From: Lotus japonicus
Lineage: Eukaryota; Streptophyta; Magnoliopsida; Fabales; Fabaceae
Direction: 5' to 3'
DNA: 64,000 nt
NCBI RefSeq assembly: GCF_012489685.1
Contig: NC_080042.1
Location: forward strand, 44,630,066-44,694,065
Shown: piece after piece, positions 21,629 through 30,917 of the stretch
Numbering within the stretch: the first letter of the stretch is position 1
Layout: each line of letters begins with the position of its first letter
Notes under the pieces: generated by a model
Database searches by the model: none
The model's input: the letters and a program-made list of their open reading frames with translations, nothing else
Told to the model about the DNA's origin: nothing
Made by a program: the position numbers and the translations under genes

Positions 21629-23539
21629 ATGGCTGCCACCACCAGTGAAACTCAAAGAGATGGTTACAACGCAAAGCCTCCTATGTTCGATGGTCAAAGG
21701 TTCGAATATTGGAAAGATAGACTGGAAAGTTTCTTTCTGGGTTTCGATGCAGATCTCTGGGATATTATTGTGGATGGCTATGAGCGTCCAGTTGATGCAG
21801 ATGGCAAGAAGATCCCAAGGTCAGAGATGACTGCAGATCAAAAGAAGCTGTACTCACAACATCACAAAGCAAGAGCAATTCTTCTAAGTGCTATTTCCTA
21901 TGAGGAGTACCAGAAGATTACAGATCGTGAGTTTGCTAAAGGCATTTTTGACTCTCTGAAGATGTCTCATGAAGGAAACAAGAAAGTCAAAGAATCAAAG
22001 GCATTGTCTTTGATCCAAAAGTATGAATCCTTCATCATGGAGCCAAATGAGTCCATTGAAGAAATGTTCTCCAGATTTCAATTGCTTGTAGCTGGCATAC
22101 AACCTCTCAACAAGAGCTACACAACAAAAGATCATGTCATAAGGGTCATCAGGTGTCTTCCTGAAAGTTGGATGCCTTTGGTGACTTCAATAGAGCTCAC
22201 AAGAGACGTTGAGAATATGAGTTTAGAAGAACTCATCAGCATTTTGAAATGCCATGAGCTGAAGCGCTCAGAGATGCAAGATCTGAGGAAAAAGTCCATA
22301 GCCTTGAAATCCAAATCTGAAAAGGCTAAGGTTGAGAAGTCAAAGGCTCTTCAAGCTGAAGAAGAAGAATCTGAAGAAGCATCAGAAGATTCTGATGAAG
22401 ATGAGCTGACTCTGATCTCCAAGAGACTCAACCGCATCTGGAAGCACAGGCAGAGCAAGTTCAAAGGCTCTGGAAAGGCAAGAGGAAAGTCTGAATCCTC
22501 AGGTCAGAAGAAGTCATCAATCAAGGAAGTCACTTGCTTTGAGTGCAAAGAATCAGGGCACTACAAAAGTGACTGTCCAAAATTGAAGAAGGACAAGAAG
22601 CCAAAGAAGCACTTCAAGACCAAGAAGAGTCTGATGGTGACATTTGATGAATCAGAGTCAGAGGATGTTGACTCTGATGGTGAAGTCCAAGGACTCATGG
22701 CAATTGTCAAAGACAAGGAAGCAGAGTCAAAGGAAGCTGTTGACTCTGACTCAGAATCAGAAGGAGATCCTAACTCAGACGATGAAAATGAGGTATTTGC
22801 TTCTTTCTCTACCTCTGAACTGAAACATGCTTTGTCTGATATCATGGATAAGTATAACTCCTTATTGTCTAAGCATAAAAAGTTGAAAAAGAACTTATCT
22901 GCTGTCTCCAAGACTCCTTCTGAACATGAGAAAATTATTTCTGATTTGAAAAATGAAAATCATGCTTTGGTAAATTCTAACTCTGTGCTTAAGAACCAGA
23001 TTGCTAAGTTAGAAGAAATTGTTGCCTGTGATGCCTCGAATTGTAGAAATGAATCTAAGTATGAAAAGTCTTTTCAAAGATTCCTAGCTAAAAGCGTGGA
23101 TAGAAGCTTAATGGCTTCAATGATCTATGGCGTAAGCAGAAATGGAATGCATGGCATTGGCTATTCTAAACCAATTAGAAATGAGCCTTCTGTGTCTAAA
23201 GCTAAATCCTTGTATGAATGCTTTGTTCCCTCTGGTACCATATTGCCTGATCCTGTACCTGCTAAAATTGCTAAAAACCCTCTTAAAAAGGGATCTTTCT
23301 CTATGACTAAATATCATGCAAATATTCCTTTAAAATATTATGTTGAGACACCCAAGGTGATCAGAACCTCTGGGGTAACTAACAAAAGAGGACCCAGAAA
23401 GTGGGTACCTAAGGACAAAATTATCTATGTTGCAGATATCCTTGATGGCTCCACTGAAACACCAATCATGGTATCTGGACAGTGGATGCTCGCGTCACAT
23501 GACGGGAGAAAAGCGTATGTTCCGAGAGCTGAAACTTAA
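21629..23539 (+). CDS. SIRE copy 2 gag
   Basis: The ATG at 21629 opens 636 codons. The N-terminal copia gag domain holds PPMFDGQRFEYWKDRLESFF, LWDIIVDGYERPVDADGKK, KIPRSEMTADQKKLY, ALSLIQKYESFIMEPNESIE and WMPLVTSIELTRDV (residues about 15-200). A Lys/Ser/Glu-rich linker follows, then a CCHC zinc knuckle CFECKESGHYKSDC starting at residue 303. After that come an acidic Ser/Asp region with ESESE and DSDSESEGDPNSDDE repeats and a coiled-coil segment (about 400-480). The last 35 or so codons overlap the protease, which lies in the +1 frame. Copy 1 shows the same overlap, so this may be the family arrangement rather than damage. The product forms particles and binds element RNA. Confidence 0.93.
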   Translation: MAATTSETQRDGYNAKPPMFDGQRFEYWKDRLESFFLGFDADLWDIIVDGYERPVDADGKKIPRSEMTADQKKLYSQHHKARAILLSAISYEEYQKITDREFAKGIFDSLKMSHEGNKKVKESKALSLIQKYESFIMEPNESIEEMFSRFQLLVAGIQPLNKSYTTKDHVIRVIRCLPESWMPLVTSIELTRDVENMSLEELISILKCHELKRSEMQDLRKKSIALKSKSEKAKVEKSKALQAEEEESEEASEDSDEDELTLISKRLNRIWKHRQSKFKGSGKARGKSESSGQKKSSIKEVTCFECKESGHYKSDCPKLKKDKKPKKHFKTKKSLMVTFDESESEDVDSDGEVQGLMAIVKDKEAESKEAVDSDSESEGDPNSDDENEVFASFSTSELKHALSDIMDKYNSLLSKHKKLKKNLSAVSKTPSEHEKIISDLKNENHALVNSNSVLKNQIAKLEEIVACDASNCRNESKYEKSFQRFLAKSVDRSLMASMIYGVSRNGMHGIGYSKPIRNEPSVSKAKSLYECFVPSGTILPDPVPAKIAKNPLKKGSFSMTKYHANIPLKYYVETPKVIRTSGVTNKRGPRKWVPKDKIIYVADILDGSTETPIMVSGQWMLASHDGRKAYVPRAET

Positions 23540-24806
23540 GCCTGGAGGCGAAGTTGGCTTTGGAGGAAATGAAAAGGGTAAAATTATTGGTACTGGTACT
23601 ATTTGTGTAGATAGTAGTCCATGCATTGATAATGTTTTATTGGTAGACGGCTTAACACATAACTTATTGTCTATAAGTCAATTAGCTGACAAGGGTTATG
23701 ATGTTATATTCAATCAAAAGTCCTGCCGGGCTGTAAGTCAGATCGATGGCTCTGTTCTGTTTAACAGCAAGAGGAAGAACAACATTTATAAGATCAGATT
23801 ATCTGAGTTGGAGGCTCAGAATGTGAAGTGCCTTCTGTCTGTTAATGAAGAGCAGTGGGTATGGCATAGACGGTTAGGGCATGCCAGTATGAGAAAGATT
23901 TCTCAGCTGAGCAAGCTAAACCTTGTCAGGGGCTTACCCAATCTGAAGTTCGCTTCAGACGCTCTTTGTGAAGCATGTCAGAAAGGCAAATTCACAAAAG
24001 TCCCTTTCAAGGCAAAGAATGTTGTCTCAACCTCAAGGCCGTTAGAACTTCTGCATATCGACCTGTTTGGACCAGTGAAAACTGAGTCTATAGGTGGCAA
24101 GAGATATGGGATGGTTATCGTTGATGACTATAGCCGCTGGACATGGGTAAAGTTTCTAACCCGCTAGGATGAGTCTCATGCTGTGTTCTCTACCTTCATT
24201 GCTCAAGTGCAAAACGAGAAGGCTTGTAGGATTGTGCGTGTCAGAAGTGACCATGGTGGAGAGTTTGAGAATGACAAGTTTGAGAGTCTGTTTGATTCCT
24301 ATGGAATTGCACATGATTTCTCTTGTCCCAGAACTCCTCAACAAAATGGTGTTGTTGAGAGGAAGAACAGAACTCTTCAGGAGATGGCTAGAACCATGCT
24401 CCAAGAAACTGGCATGGCTAAGCACTTTTGGGCAGAGGCAGTAAATACAGCATGTTACATTCAGAACAGAATCTCTGTGAGACCAATTCTGAATAAGACT
24501 CCTTATGAATTGTGGAAGAACATAAAACCCAACATTTCTTATTTTCATCCTTTTGGCTGTGTTTGCTATGTTCTCAATACTAAGGATAGATTGCATAAAT
24601 TTGATGCTAAGTCTTCTAAGTGTCTATTACTTGGTTATTCTGATAGATCTAAAGGTTTTAGATTTTATAATACTGATGCTAAGACTATTGAAGAATCTAT
24701 TCATGTTAGATTTGATGATAAGCTTGACTCTGACCAGTCAAAGCTAGTTGAAAAGTTTGCAGAGTTAAGCATTAATGTTTCTGACAAAGGCAACAGAGGA
24801 AGTTGA
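23427..24806 (+). pseudogene. SIRE copy 2 protease and integrase (pol, 5' part)
   Basis: The frame is +1 relative to gag. The protease has SWYLDSGCSRHMTG with its catalytic DSG. The integrase zinc finger lies around WVWHRRLGHASMRKI and CEACQKGKF. The catalytic core includes LELLHIDLFGP, KRYGMVIVDDYSRWTWV, RSDHGGEFEN and SCPRTPQQNGVVERKN. A TAG stop at 24165-24167 interrupts the core in the same frame; copy 1 has a sense codon there. Further on, a deletion of about 5 bp near 24790 shifts the frame relative to copy 1 in the acidic linker before RT. The enzymes would mature gag-pol and insert cDNA; this copy cannot make them in one piece. Confidence 0.92.
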
Positions 24807-25035
24807 GCCAGAGGAAGATGAACCAGAGGAAGAAGCTGGTCCCTCTAACTCACAAACTCTGAAGAAGAGCAGAATCACTGCAGCTCACCCTAAGGAATTG
24901 ATTCTGGGCAACAAAGATGAACCAGTCAGAACCAGATCTGCCTTCAGACCCTCTGAAGAGACCTTGCTGAGTCTGAAAGGATTGGTGTCCTTAATTGAAC
25001 CGAAGTCCATAGATGAAGCTCTTCAGGACAAGGAT

Positions 25036-25170
25036 GTTGGGTCCAGGTGGGCCAGCATCCTACCTGCAGGTAGCATTCGAAACGGGGCGCTGTCTGCTAC
25101 GCTATAAGAAATAACGTTGCGCCCTCACTAACACCAATTGGTTTTGGCGTAGTGGTAAGCGCGTGATCCT
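25036..25170. mobile_element. 135-bp insertion with target duplication, SINE-like
   Basis: Absent from SIRE copy 1, where the corresponding junction at about 37918 is continuous. It is flanked by ACAAGGAT (25028-25035) and ACAAAGGAT (25171-25179). It contains TGGCGTAGTGGTAAGCGCG, like a pol III box A, near its right end, and GCATTCGAAAC, weakly like box B, near 25074. The order of these is unusual for a normal SINE, so it could be rearranged, a different small transposon, or a short non-autonomous element. It breaks pol at the acidic linker. Confidence 0.6.
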
Positions 25171-25191
25171 ACAAAGGATTGGATTCTGGCC

Positions 25192-26670
25192 ATGGAAGAA
25201 GAATTGAATCAATTTTCCAAGAACGATGTTTGGAGCTTAGTGAAGAAGCCTGAGAATGTTCATGTTATTGGAACGAAATGGGTATTCAGAAACAAGCTAA
25301 ATGAGAAAGGAGATGTAGTCAGAAACAAGGCAAGGCTAGTTGCTCAAGGCTACAGCCAGCAGGAAGGAATAGACTACACTGAAACATTTGCTCCAGTAGC
25401 AAGACTGGAGGCAATCAGACTGTTGATCTCTTTCTCAGTAAATCACAACATAGTTCTACATCAGATGGACGTAAAGAGTGCCTTCCTAAATGGCTATATC
25501 TCACAGGAAGTCTATGTTCATCAACCCCCAGGTTTTGAAGATGAAAAGAAACCAGACCATGTGTTCAAATTGAAGAAATCACTCTACGGTCTGAAGCAAG
25601 CTCCCAGAGCATGGTATGAGAGACTTAGCTCATTCCTTCTGGAGAATGAGTTTGTAAGGGGTAAAGTAGATACAACTCTCTTTTGCAAGACCTATAAAGA
25701 TGATATCTTAATTGTGCAAATTTATGTTGATGATATTATATTTGGTTCTGCTAATCAATCTCTATGCAAAGAATTTTCTGAGATGATGCAGGCTGAATTT
25801 GAGATGAGTATGATGGGAGAGTTAAAGTACTTTCTGGGAATACAAGTTGATCAAACACCAGAAGGAACATATATCCATCAGAGCAAGTACACTAAAGAAC
25901 TTCTGAAGAAGTTCAATATGCTGGAATCCACAGTGGCCAAGACTCCAATGCATCCTACATGCATTCTGGAGAAAGAAGATAAAAGTGGTAAAGTATGTCA
26001 GAAGCTCTATCGTGGAATGATAGGTTCACTTCTATACTTAACTGCATCTAGGCCAGACATATTATTTAGTGTTCACTTATGTGCTCGTTTCCAATCAGAT
26101 CCAAGGGAAACCCACTTAACTGCTGTTAAGAGGATCCTAAGGTATCTGAAAGGCACCACTAACCTTGGCTTGATGTATAAGAAAACATCAGAGTATAAGC
26201 TTTCAGGTTATTGTGATGCTGATTATGCTGGAGATAGAACAGAGAGAAAAAGTACTTCTGGAAATTGTCAATTTCTGGGAGGCAATCTAGTCTCATGGGC
26301 AAGCAAGAGGCAATCAACCATTACACTATCAACTGTAGAGGCAGAATATATCTCAGCAGCAATATGCAGCACTCAGATGCTCTGGATGAAACATCAGCTG
26401 GAGGATTATCAGATCCTTGAGAGCAATATCCCAATCTATTGTGATAACACTGCTGCAATCTCATTGAGTAAGAATCCTATCTTGCATTCAAGGGCAAAGC
26501 ACATTGAGGTAAAGTATCATTTTATTAGAGATTATGTACAGAAGGGCGTACTTCTTCTGAAGTTTGTTGATACTGACCATCAATGGGCAGATATCTTTAC
26601 AAAGCCCTTAGCAGAGGATAGATTTAATTTTATTCTGAAAAATCTAAACATGGACTTTTGTCCAGAGTGA
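25192..26670 (+). CDS. SIRE copy 2 reverse transcriptase-RNase H (open 3' part of pol)
   Basis: The 492 codons stay open from just after the small insertion. RT begins [20 protein letters not shown] and includes [59 protein letters not shown] and the catalytic YVDDIIFG (about residue 178). [10 protein letters not shown] closes the palm. RNase H includes [28 protein letters not shown] and [14 protein letters not shown], and ends at a TGA at 26668. It copies element RNA to DNA and degrades the template. The start shown is only the open frame edge; in an intact element it is the C-terminal part of the polyprotein. Copy 1 carries a 59-codon in-frame deletion relative to this sequence. Confidence 0.93.
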   Translation: MEEELNQFSKNDVWSLVKKPENVHVIGTKWVFRNKLNEKGDVVRNKARLVAQGYSQQEGIDYTETFAPVARLEAIRLLISFSVNHNIVLHQMDVKSAFLNGYISQEVYVHQPPGFEDEKKPDHVFKLKKSLYGLKQAPRAWYERLSSFLLENEFVRGKVDTTLFCKTYKDDILIVQIYVDDIIFGSANQSLCKEFSEMMQAEFEMSMMGELKYFLGIQVDQTPEGTYIHQSKYTKELLKKFNMLESTVAKTPMHPTCILEKEDKSGKVCQKLYRGMIGSLLYLTASRPDILFSVHLCARFQSDPRETHLTAVKRILRYLKGTTNLGLMYKKTSEYKLSGYCDADYAGDRTERKSTSGNCQFLGGNLVSWASKRQSTITLSTVEAEYISAAICSTQMLWMKHQLEDYQILESNIPIYCDNTAAISLSKNPILHSRAKHIEVKYHFIRDYVQKGVLLLKFVDTDHQWADIFTKPLAEDRFNFILKNLNMDFCPE

Positions 26671-27112
26671 AGATGGATCAGAACCTCTGACTATGATACT
26701 TCTTGATCAGAAGATGTCTAGTCCAGAGGGTAACTCAATCAGAGTGTGTGTGCCCACTGGTACTGACTCTGAAGCTGAGACAACAACACGTGCGTCAGAT
26801 TTTCTGATGCATAGTTCCTTGTGCCCGTGTGACAGTCTGTTATGATTGCGTGTAGATATGCTTATCTCCTGTGTGTGATTGTGTATTTTACTGTTACTAT
26901 CTAGCTTTAATTTTCAACCGTTGATCTTAAAGTGCTTTTTGAATCAACAACGGTTATTTGATAAAACCCACTATCCACACACGTTCTCTTCACTTCCGGT
27001 TTTCACTCTTGCACTCTCTGCTTTTCAAAAAACCGCTCCTCTCGAATTCTCTCTCGATCTCTCTTCATCTTTCAAACTTCATCTTCTACCTCAAACCTTC
27101 AACCTCTTCAAA
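26671..27112 (+). other. Spacer between pol and envelope-like ORF
   Basis: There are about 440 bp without a supported gene. The matching spacer in copy 1 is 39238-39643. Both hold a CAACGGTTATTTG motif, then pyrimidine-rich sequence (CTCTC..., TTCAACC) before the ORF ATG. It could carry a subgenomic promoter or splice acceptor for the third ORF, but no clear TATA box is identified. Confidence 0.4.
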
Positions 27113-29902
27113 ATGGTGAGACAAACCAGAAGATCTGCTGCAGACGCACCTCAGTTCCCTCACATGGTAGTCGGTTTGGCAACGGGTCAAAGGGGCTCTG
27201 AGAACCCAGCACAAGAACAAGCTCAAGCTCAAGAGGAGATTGTTCCTATTGCAGAACGGGGCTGTGCCGTTCACTGTGTATTTCCTCCTGAGGAACTCCA
27301 AGTCCTTGCAGAATGGAGATTCAATCTCGACAACTTGGCTGCAAATGGGTTTGATCTTCGTCCTGAAGTCCAAGCTCAAGGTTGGGGAAACTACTTCAAT
27401 CGACTTCGAGGACCGGTGTATGAGAAACTGGTAAAGGAATTCTGGAAGCACGCCGACTGTGACGATACTCAGGTGGTCTCTTACATACTGGGAAGAAAGA
27501 TCATCATCACTGAGAAGTCATTCGTGAATCTGCTAGGTGCAGAAACTGTTCATGGGTATCGGTTCTCACTGACGGAATCGAAGCTGAAACCCAGAACCAA
27601 GGACATAGTCAACAAGGCTCTGTACACCACCTTCAAACCGGGCAAGACGAGCTACAAGGTGATGGATCTTCATCCCAAACTCAGGATCTGGCACAAGATC
27701 CTACTCAACTGCATCAATCAGCGACCAAAGGGCAGTTCTCCAGATTACATCAACTTCAACCAGAAGGCGATGCTGTTTTTCATTCAAGACAAGGAGAAGA
27801 TCTGCCTTCCCTACTTCCTGTTCTCCTACTTAAAGGAATGCATCCGGAAGTCTCGCACCACCGCCTCCATCAAGTCTGCAATCAAATATATCCCTTTTGG
27901 GAGGCTGCTCTCAGACTTTCTAATTGAAAGCAACTTGGTGCAAGATTTGATCAATGCTGGTTGCACAGAGGATTTGAGCACCATTGTCAGTGATGTCTTC
28001 ACTGCAAACTCCTTGAAGAAGATGGGCTTAATCCAGAAGAAGATTGCTCCTGCTCATGAAGACACATCTTCTGAGATCAGAGGAAGAAGAATGCCTCTGA
28101 ATGACTACCCTCTGTGGACTCAAGCAGACCATCCTGACGCCATCAGATGCTATGTTGAAGACCTCAGGGCTCAAGGATTCGAGATTGACCTTGATGATTT
28201 TGTCAGCAGACTTCCACCAGCTCCAGAGTTTCCTTCTCCTCCCAAGAAGAAAACCAAGAGGAAGATGGTTCTGGAAGAATCATCAGAGGAATCTGATGTC
28301 CCTCTGGTCAAGAAGCCGAAGAGCAAGCCTGATGATGATGATGGTGATGATAGTGAGGATGGTCCTCCAAAGAAGAAGCAGAAGAAGGTCAGAATTGTGG
28401 TGAAGCCTACTCGGGTGGAACCAGCTGCTGCAGTGGTCAGAAGGACTGAACCTCCTGCCAGAGTGACTCGATCATCAGCACATTCAAGTAAGCCTGCACT
28501 TGCTTCTGATGATGATTTGAATTTATTTGATGCACTTCCCATTTCTGCCTTGCTTCAACACTCCTCAAATCCCCTCACTCCTATTCCTGAATCCCAGCCA
28601 GCCGCACAAACCACCACTCCACCACATTCCCCAAGATCTTCCTTCTTTCAACCTTCTCCTACTGAAGCACCACTCTGGAATTTGCTTCAGAACCCAACCT
28701 CTAGGTCAGAAGATCCAACCTCTCTCCTTACCATTCCATACGACCCATTATCCTCTGAACCCATCCTCCCTGACCAACCCGAACCCAACCAAACAGAACC
28801 ACAACCCAGAACGTCTGATCACTCTGTTCCCAGAGCATCAGAACGTCCTGCTGCCAGACAAACGGATACAGACTCTTCAACAGCCTTCACACCTGTATCC
28901 TTCCCCATCAATGTTATTGACTCTCCTCCCTCCAATACCTCTGAATCAATTAGAAAATTCATGGAGGTTAGGAAAGAGAAGGTATCTGCCTTGGAAGAAT
29001 ATTACCTTACCTGTCCAAGCCCTAGGAGATATCCTGGCCCTAGACCTGAACGTCTAGTTGACCCAGATGAACCTATCTTGGCCAATCCTATCCAAGAGGC
29101 AGACCCCTTAGTCCAACAAGCTCACCCTGTCCCTGACCAACAAGAGCCAATTCAACCAGACCCTGAACCTGAACAATCAGTGTCTAACCAATCCTCGGTT
29201 AGATCACCTCACCCTCTGGTTGAAACTTCAGACCCTCACCGTGGAACCTCTGAACCCAATGCTCCCATAATTAACATTGGTTCTCCACAAGGTGCCTCTG
29301 AAGCTCATAGCAGCAATCACCCAGCCTCTCCTGCACCCAACCTCTCCATAATTCCCTATACTCACCTTCAACCCACATCTCTCTCTGAGTGCATCAATAT
29401 CTTCTATCATGAAGCCTCCTTGCGGCTCCGCAATGTGCACGGTCAGACTGATCTCAGTGAGAATGCTGAAAATGTGGCTGATGAGTGGAACAATCTGAGC
29501 ACTTGGCTAGTGGCTCAGTTTCCAATTATGATGCAGCTCCTGCATGCAGAGGGCAGTCAGAGCATTGAGGCTTCTAAGCAAAGGTTTGCTAGGAGGGTGG
29601 CTCTTCATGAACTAGAACAGAGAAACAAGCTTCTTGAAGCTATTGAAGAAGCCAAGAGAAAGAAAGCACAAGAAGAAGAAGCTGCACGTCAAGCAGCAGT
29701 TCAGGCTGAACAAGCCAGACTTGAGGCAGAGCGTCTTGAAGCTGAGGCTGAGGCAGAGCGACTTGCACCAGTTGTGTTTACTCCTGCTGCTTCTGCTTCC
29801 ATTCCAGAACCTCAAGCTGCTCAGACTGTTCCTTCCAGCTCTACTAAGACAAGCTCATCCAGACTCGACATCATGGAACAACGTCTTGACACTCATGACT
29901 GA
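27113..29902 (+). CDS. SIRE copy 2 envelope-like third ORF
   Basis: The ATG at 27113 (MVRQTRRSAADAPQFPHMV) is chosen because copy 1 has the same start and the upstream extension has no ATG. It gives about 929 codons. Residues about 50-340 form a conserved globular region: AERGCAVHCVFPPEELQVLAEW, RLRGPVYEKLVKEFW, KHADCDDTQVVSYI, RPKGSSPDYINF, FLFSYLKECIRKSRTTASIKSAIKYI. This resembles the domain often annotated as a putative plant transposon protein. Next are acidic/Lys-rich segments (EESSEESDVPL, KKKQKKVRI, a nuclear-signal type), a long Pro/Ser/Thr-rich region with DPDEPI-like repeats, and a C-terminal coiled coil rich in Glu/Ala/Arg (about 825-885). Such ORFs are called envelope-like in SIRE elements, but I see no signal peptide or membrane anchor here. 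The last codons differ from copy 1 because new sequence joins at about 29899. Confidence 0.85.
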   Translation: MVRQTRRSAADAPQFPHMVVGLATGQRGSENPAQEQAQAQEEIVPIAERGCAVHCVFPPEELQVLAEWRFNLDNLAANGFDLRPEVQAQGWGNYFNRLRGPVYEKLVKEFWKHADCDDTQVVSYILGRKIIITEKSFVNLLGAETVHGYRFSLTESKLKPRTKDIVNKALYTTFKPGKTSYKVMDLHPKLRIWHKILLNCINQRPKGSSPDYINFNQKAMLFFIQDKEKICLPYFLFSYLKECIRKSRTTASIKSAIKYIPFGRLLSDFLIESNLVQDLINAGCTEDLSTIVSDVFTANSLKKMGLIQKKIAPAHEDTSSEIRGRRMPLNDYPLWTQADHPDAIRCYVEDLRAQGFEIDLDDFVSRLPPAPEFPSPPKKKTKRKMVLEESSEESDVPLVKKPKSKPDDDDGDDSEDGPPKKKQKKVRIVVKPTRVEPAAAVVRRTEPPARVTRSSAHSSKPALASDDDLNLFDALPISALLQHSSNPLTPIPESQPAAQTTTPPHSPRSSFFQPSPTEAPLWNLLQNPTSRSEDPTSLLTIPYDPLSSEPILPDQPEPNQTEPQPRTSDHSVPRASERPAARQTDTDSSTAFTPVSFPINVIDSPPSNTSESIRKFMEVRKEKVSALEEYYLTCPSPRRYPGPRPERLVDPDEPILANPIQEADPLVQQAHPVPDQQEPIQPDPEPEQSVSNQSSVRSPHPLVETSDPHRGTSEPNAPIINIGSPQGASEAHSSNHPASPAPNLSIIPYTHLQPTSLSECINIFYHEASLRLRNVHGQTDLSENAENVADEWNNLSTWLVAQFPIMMQLLHAEGSQSIEASKQRFARRVALHELEQRNKLLEAIEEAKRKKAQEEEAARQAAVQAEQARLEAERLEAEAEAERLAPVVFTPAASASIPEPQAAQTVPSSSTKTSSSRLDIMEQRLDTHD

Positions 29903-30113
29903 GTTCAAGCCGGCTGAGTTCTTGCACCTCCTCCACGAAGGCAAGAAATTCCTTCAGGTCTCTCTCCAACTCTGGACGCAGGTCCTCTTCCAGCAGTGTC
30001 CGTGTCAGCTCCGCGATGGTAGTTTCTCCCTCTGGATGCCTGATGTTCAGGAACAAGTCCTCTTCAAAGGCCTTCTTCCTCAGCTCTTCTAGTGCTACGT
30101 TGTATGATGCCAT
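29871..30113 (-). CDS. Antisense small ORF downstream of envelope-like ORF
   Basis: The ATG at 30113 (MASYNVALEELRKKAFEED) opens 80 codons on the strand opposite to the element. The sequence looks protein-like: charged amphipathic helices LEELRKKAFEEDLFLNI, then HPEGETTIAELTRTLLEEDL and ELERDLKEFLAFVEEVQEL. A TATA box CTATAAAAAGC (30166-30174) lies about 55 bp upstream, leaving room for a short 5' UTR. The last ten codons run into the inverted end of the envelope-like ORF, so the frame is truncated where foreign sequence joins SIRE. In copy 1 the envelope-like ORF continues with different sequence here. It may be a captured host gene fragment or an antisense accessory ORF. Function is unrecognised. 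Confidence 0.5.
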   Translation of the reverse strand: MASYNVALEELRKKAFEEDLFLNIRHPEGETTIAELTRTLLEEDLRPELERDLKEFLAFVEEVQELSRLELSHECQDVVP

Positions 30114-30165
30114 TCTTTTTTACTGAAAATTATTCGAGGTGTGAAGCTTACCTTTCTCTCCAACG

Positions 30166-30174
30166 CTTTTTATA
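30166..30174 (-). promoter_or_regulatory. TATA box for antisense ORF
   Basis: The minus strand reads TATAAAAAG, a strong plant-type TATA box, 53-61 bp upstream of the ATG at 30113, with GCGTTGGAGAGAAAGG between. Confidence 0.5.
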
Positions 30175-30917
30175 GGCTTCACTTTCTCTCTGAAAGTTAA
30201 TGCTCTTACAGTTTCTCGAGGTTAAGTTCTTGGTAACTGACCCTTCTATTTACTCACTTGACCGGTGGTAAACATTCATCCCTTGCATTAACTCTTCTAT
30301 TTATTTTCGCCTGACTCTGATTCTTACATCGTTTTCATCTTTTTTTAAACTTAGACCTTCTCTGAGGGGGAGTACCTTGTACTTCAAACTAAGTTTTTCA
30401 CACCCCAAGCTTTTTGCTTATGACAAAAAGGGGGAGTAAACCCAGTTTTTGATGTGTAAGATGTGTTAGTGTGATTTATTTTTCTTTTGGAGATTTTAAG
30501 AGTTCCACCTTCATGACCATAGATGTCTCACTGGGCAAATACAAGGAATACATTTCACTTCTTCTGAAGTGATTCTAAGTTGACTCTGATACCCAAGACT
30601 CTGATACCTTGTCCATGACTCTGATCACTTATGCGCTCTGATTATTCGTTTTTCATCTATGTCATAAGCTTTTCACTCTGAACTCTTATATTTTTTAGCT
30701 CAGAATCTAGACTTTACTAACGTTTTCATCAAGTATTAGATTCAGGGGGAGCTAAGCTCAGAATCAAGCAGTGACTTGAATTCAGAATGAGCAAGATAAA
30801 CTATTCACATCAGGATAAGTCTTATTCTATATCTCTAAACTCTGAGTGAATTCAGTTTAATATTTAAGAATTGTTCATCAAAAATCTTAGTTTTGTCATC
30901 ATCAAAAAGGGGGAGAT
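30175..30917 (+). other. 3' non-coding region and polypurine tracts of SIRE copy 2
   Basis: No gene is supported. It contains an internal purine tract AAAAAGGGGGAG at 30425-30436 and the terminal tract AAAAAGGGGGAGAT at 30904-30917, directly before the 3' LTR. The terminal tract primes plus-strand DNA; the internal one could act as a second primer. The region from about 30240 matches 8651-9302. Confidence 0.8.

Noticed and set aside
26879..27112. Hydrophobic N-terminal extension (MCILLLLSS) as a signal peptide of the envelope-like ORF
   Set aside because: It begins at TTG, not ATG, and sister copy 1 starts at the conserved ATG equivalent to 27113. The extension is most likely untranslated.
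27086..27451. 121-codon ORF antisense to the envelope-like gene, with a similar one at 39629-40093
   Set aside because: Its position follows the coding constraint of the sense frame and it has no promoter-like element; it is treated as a shadow.
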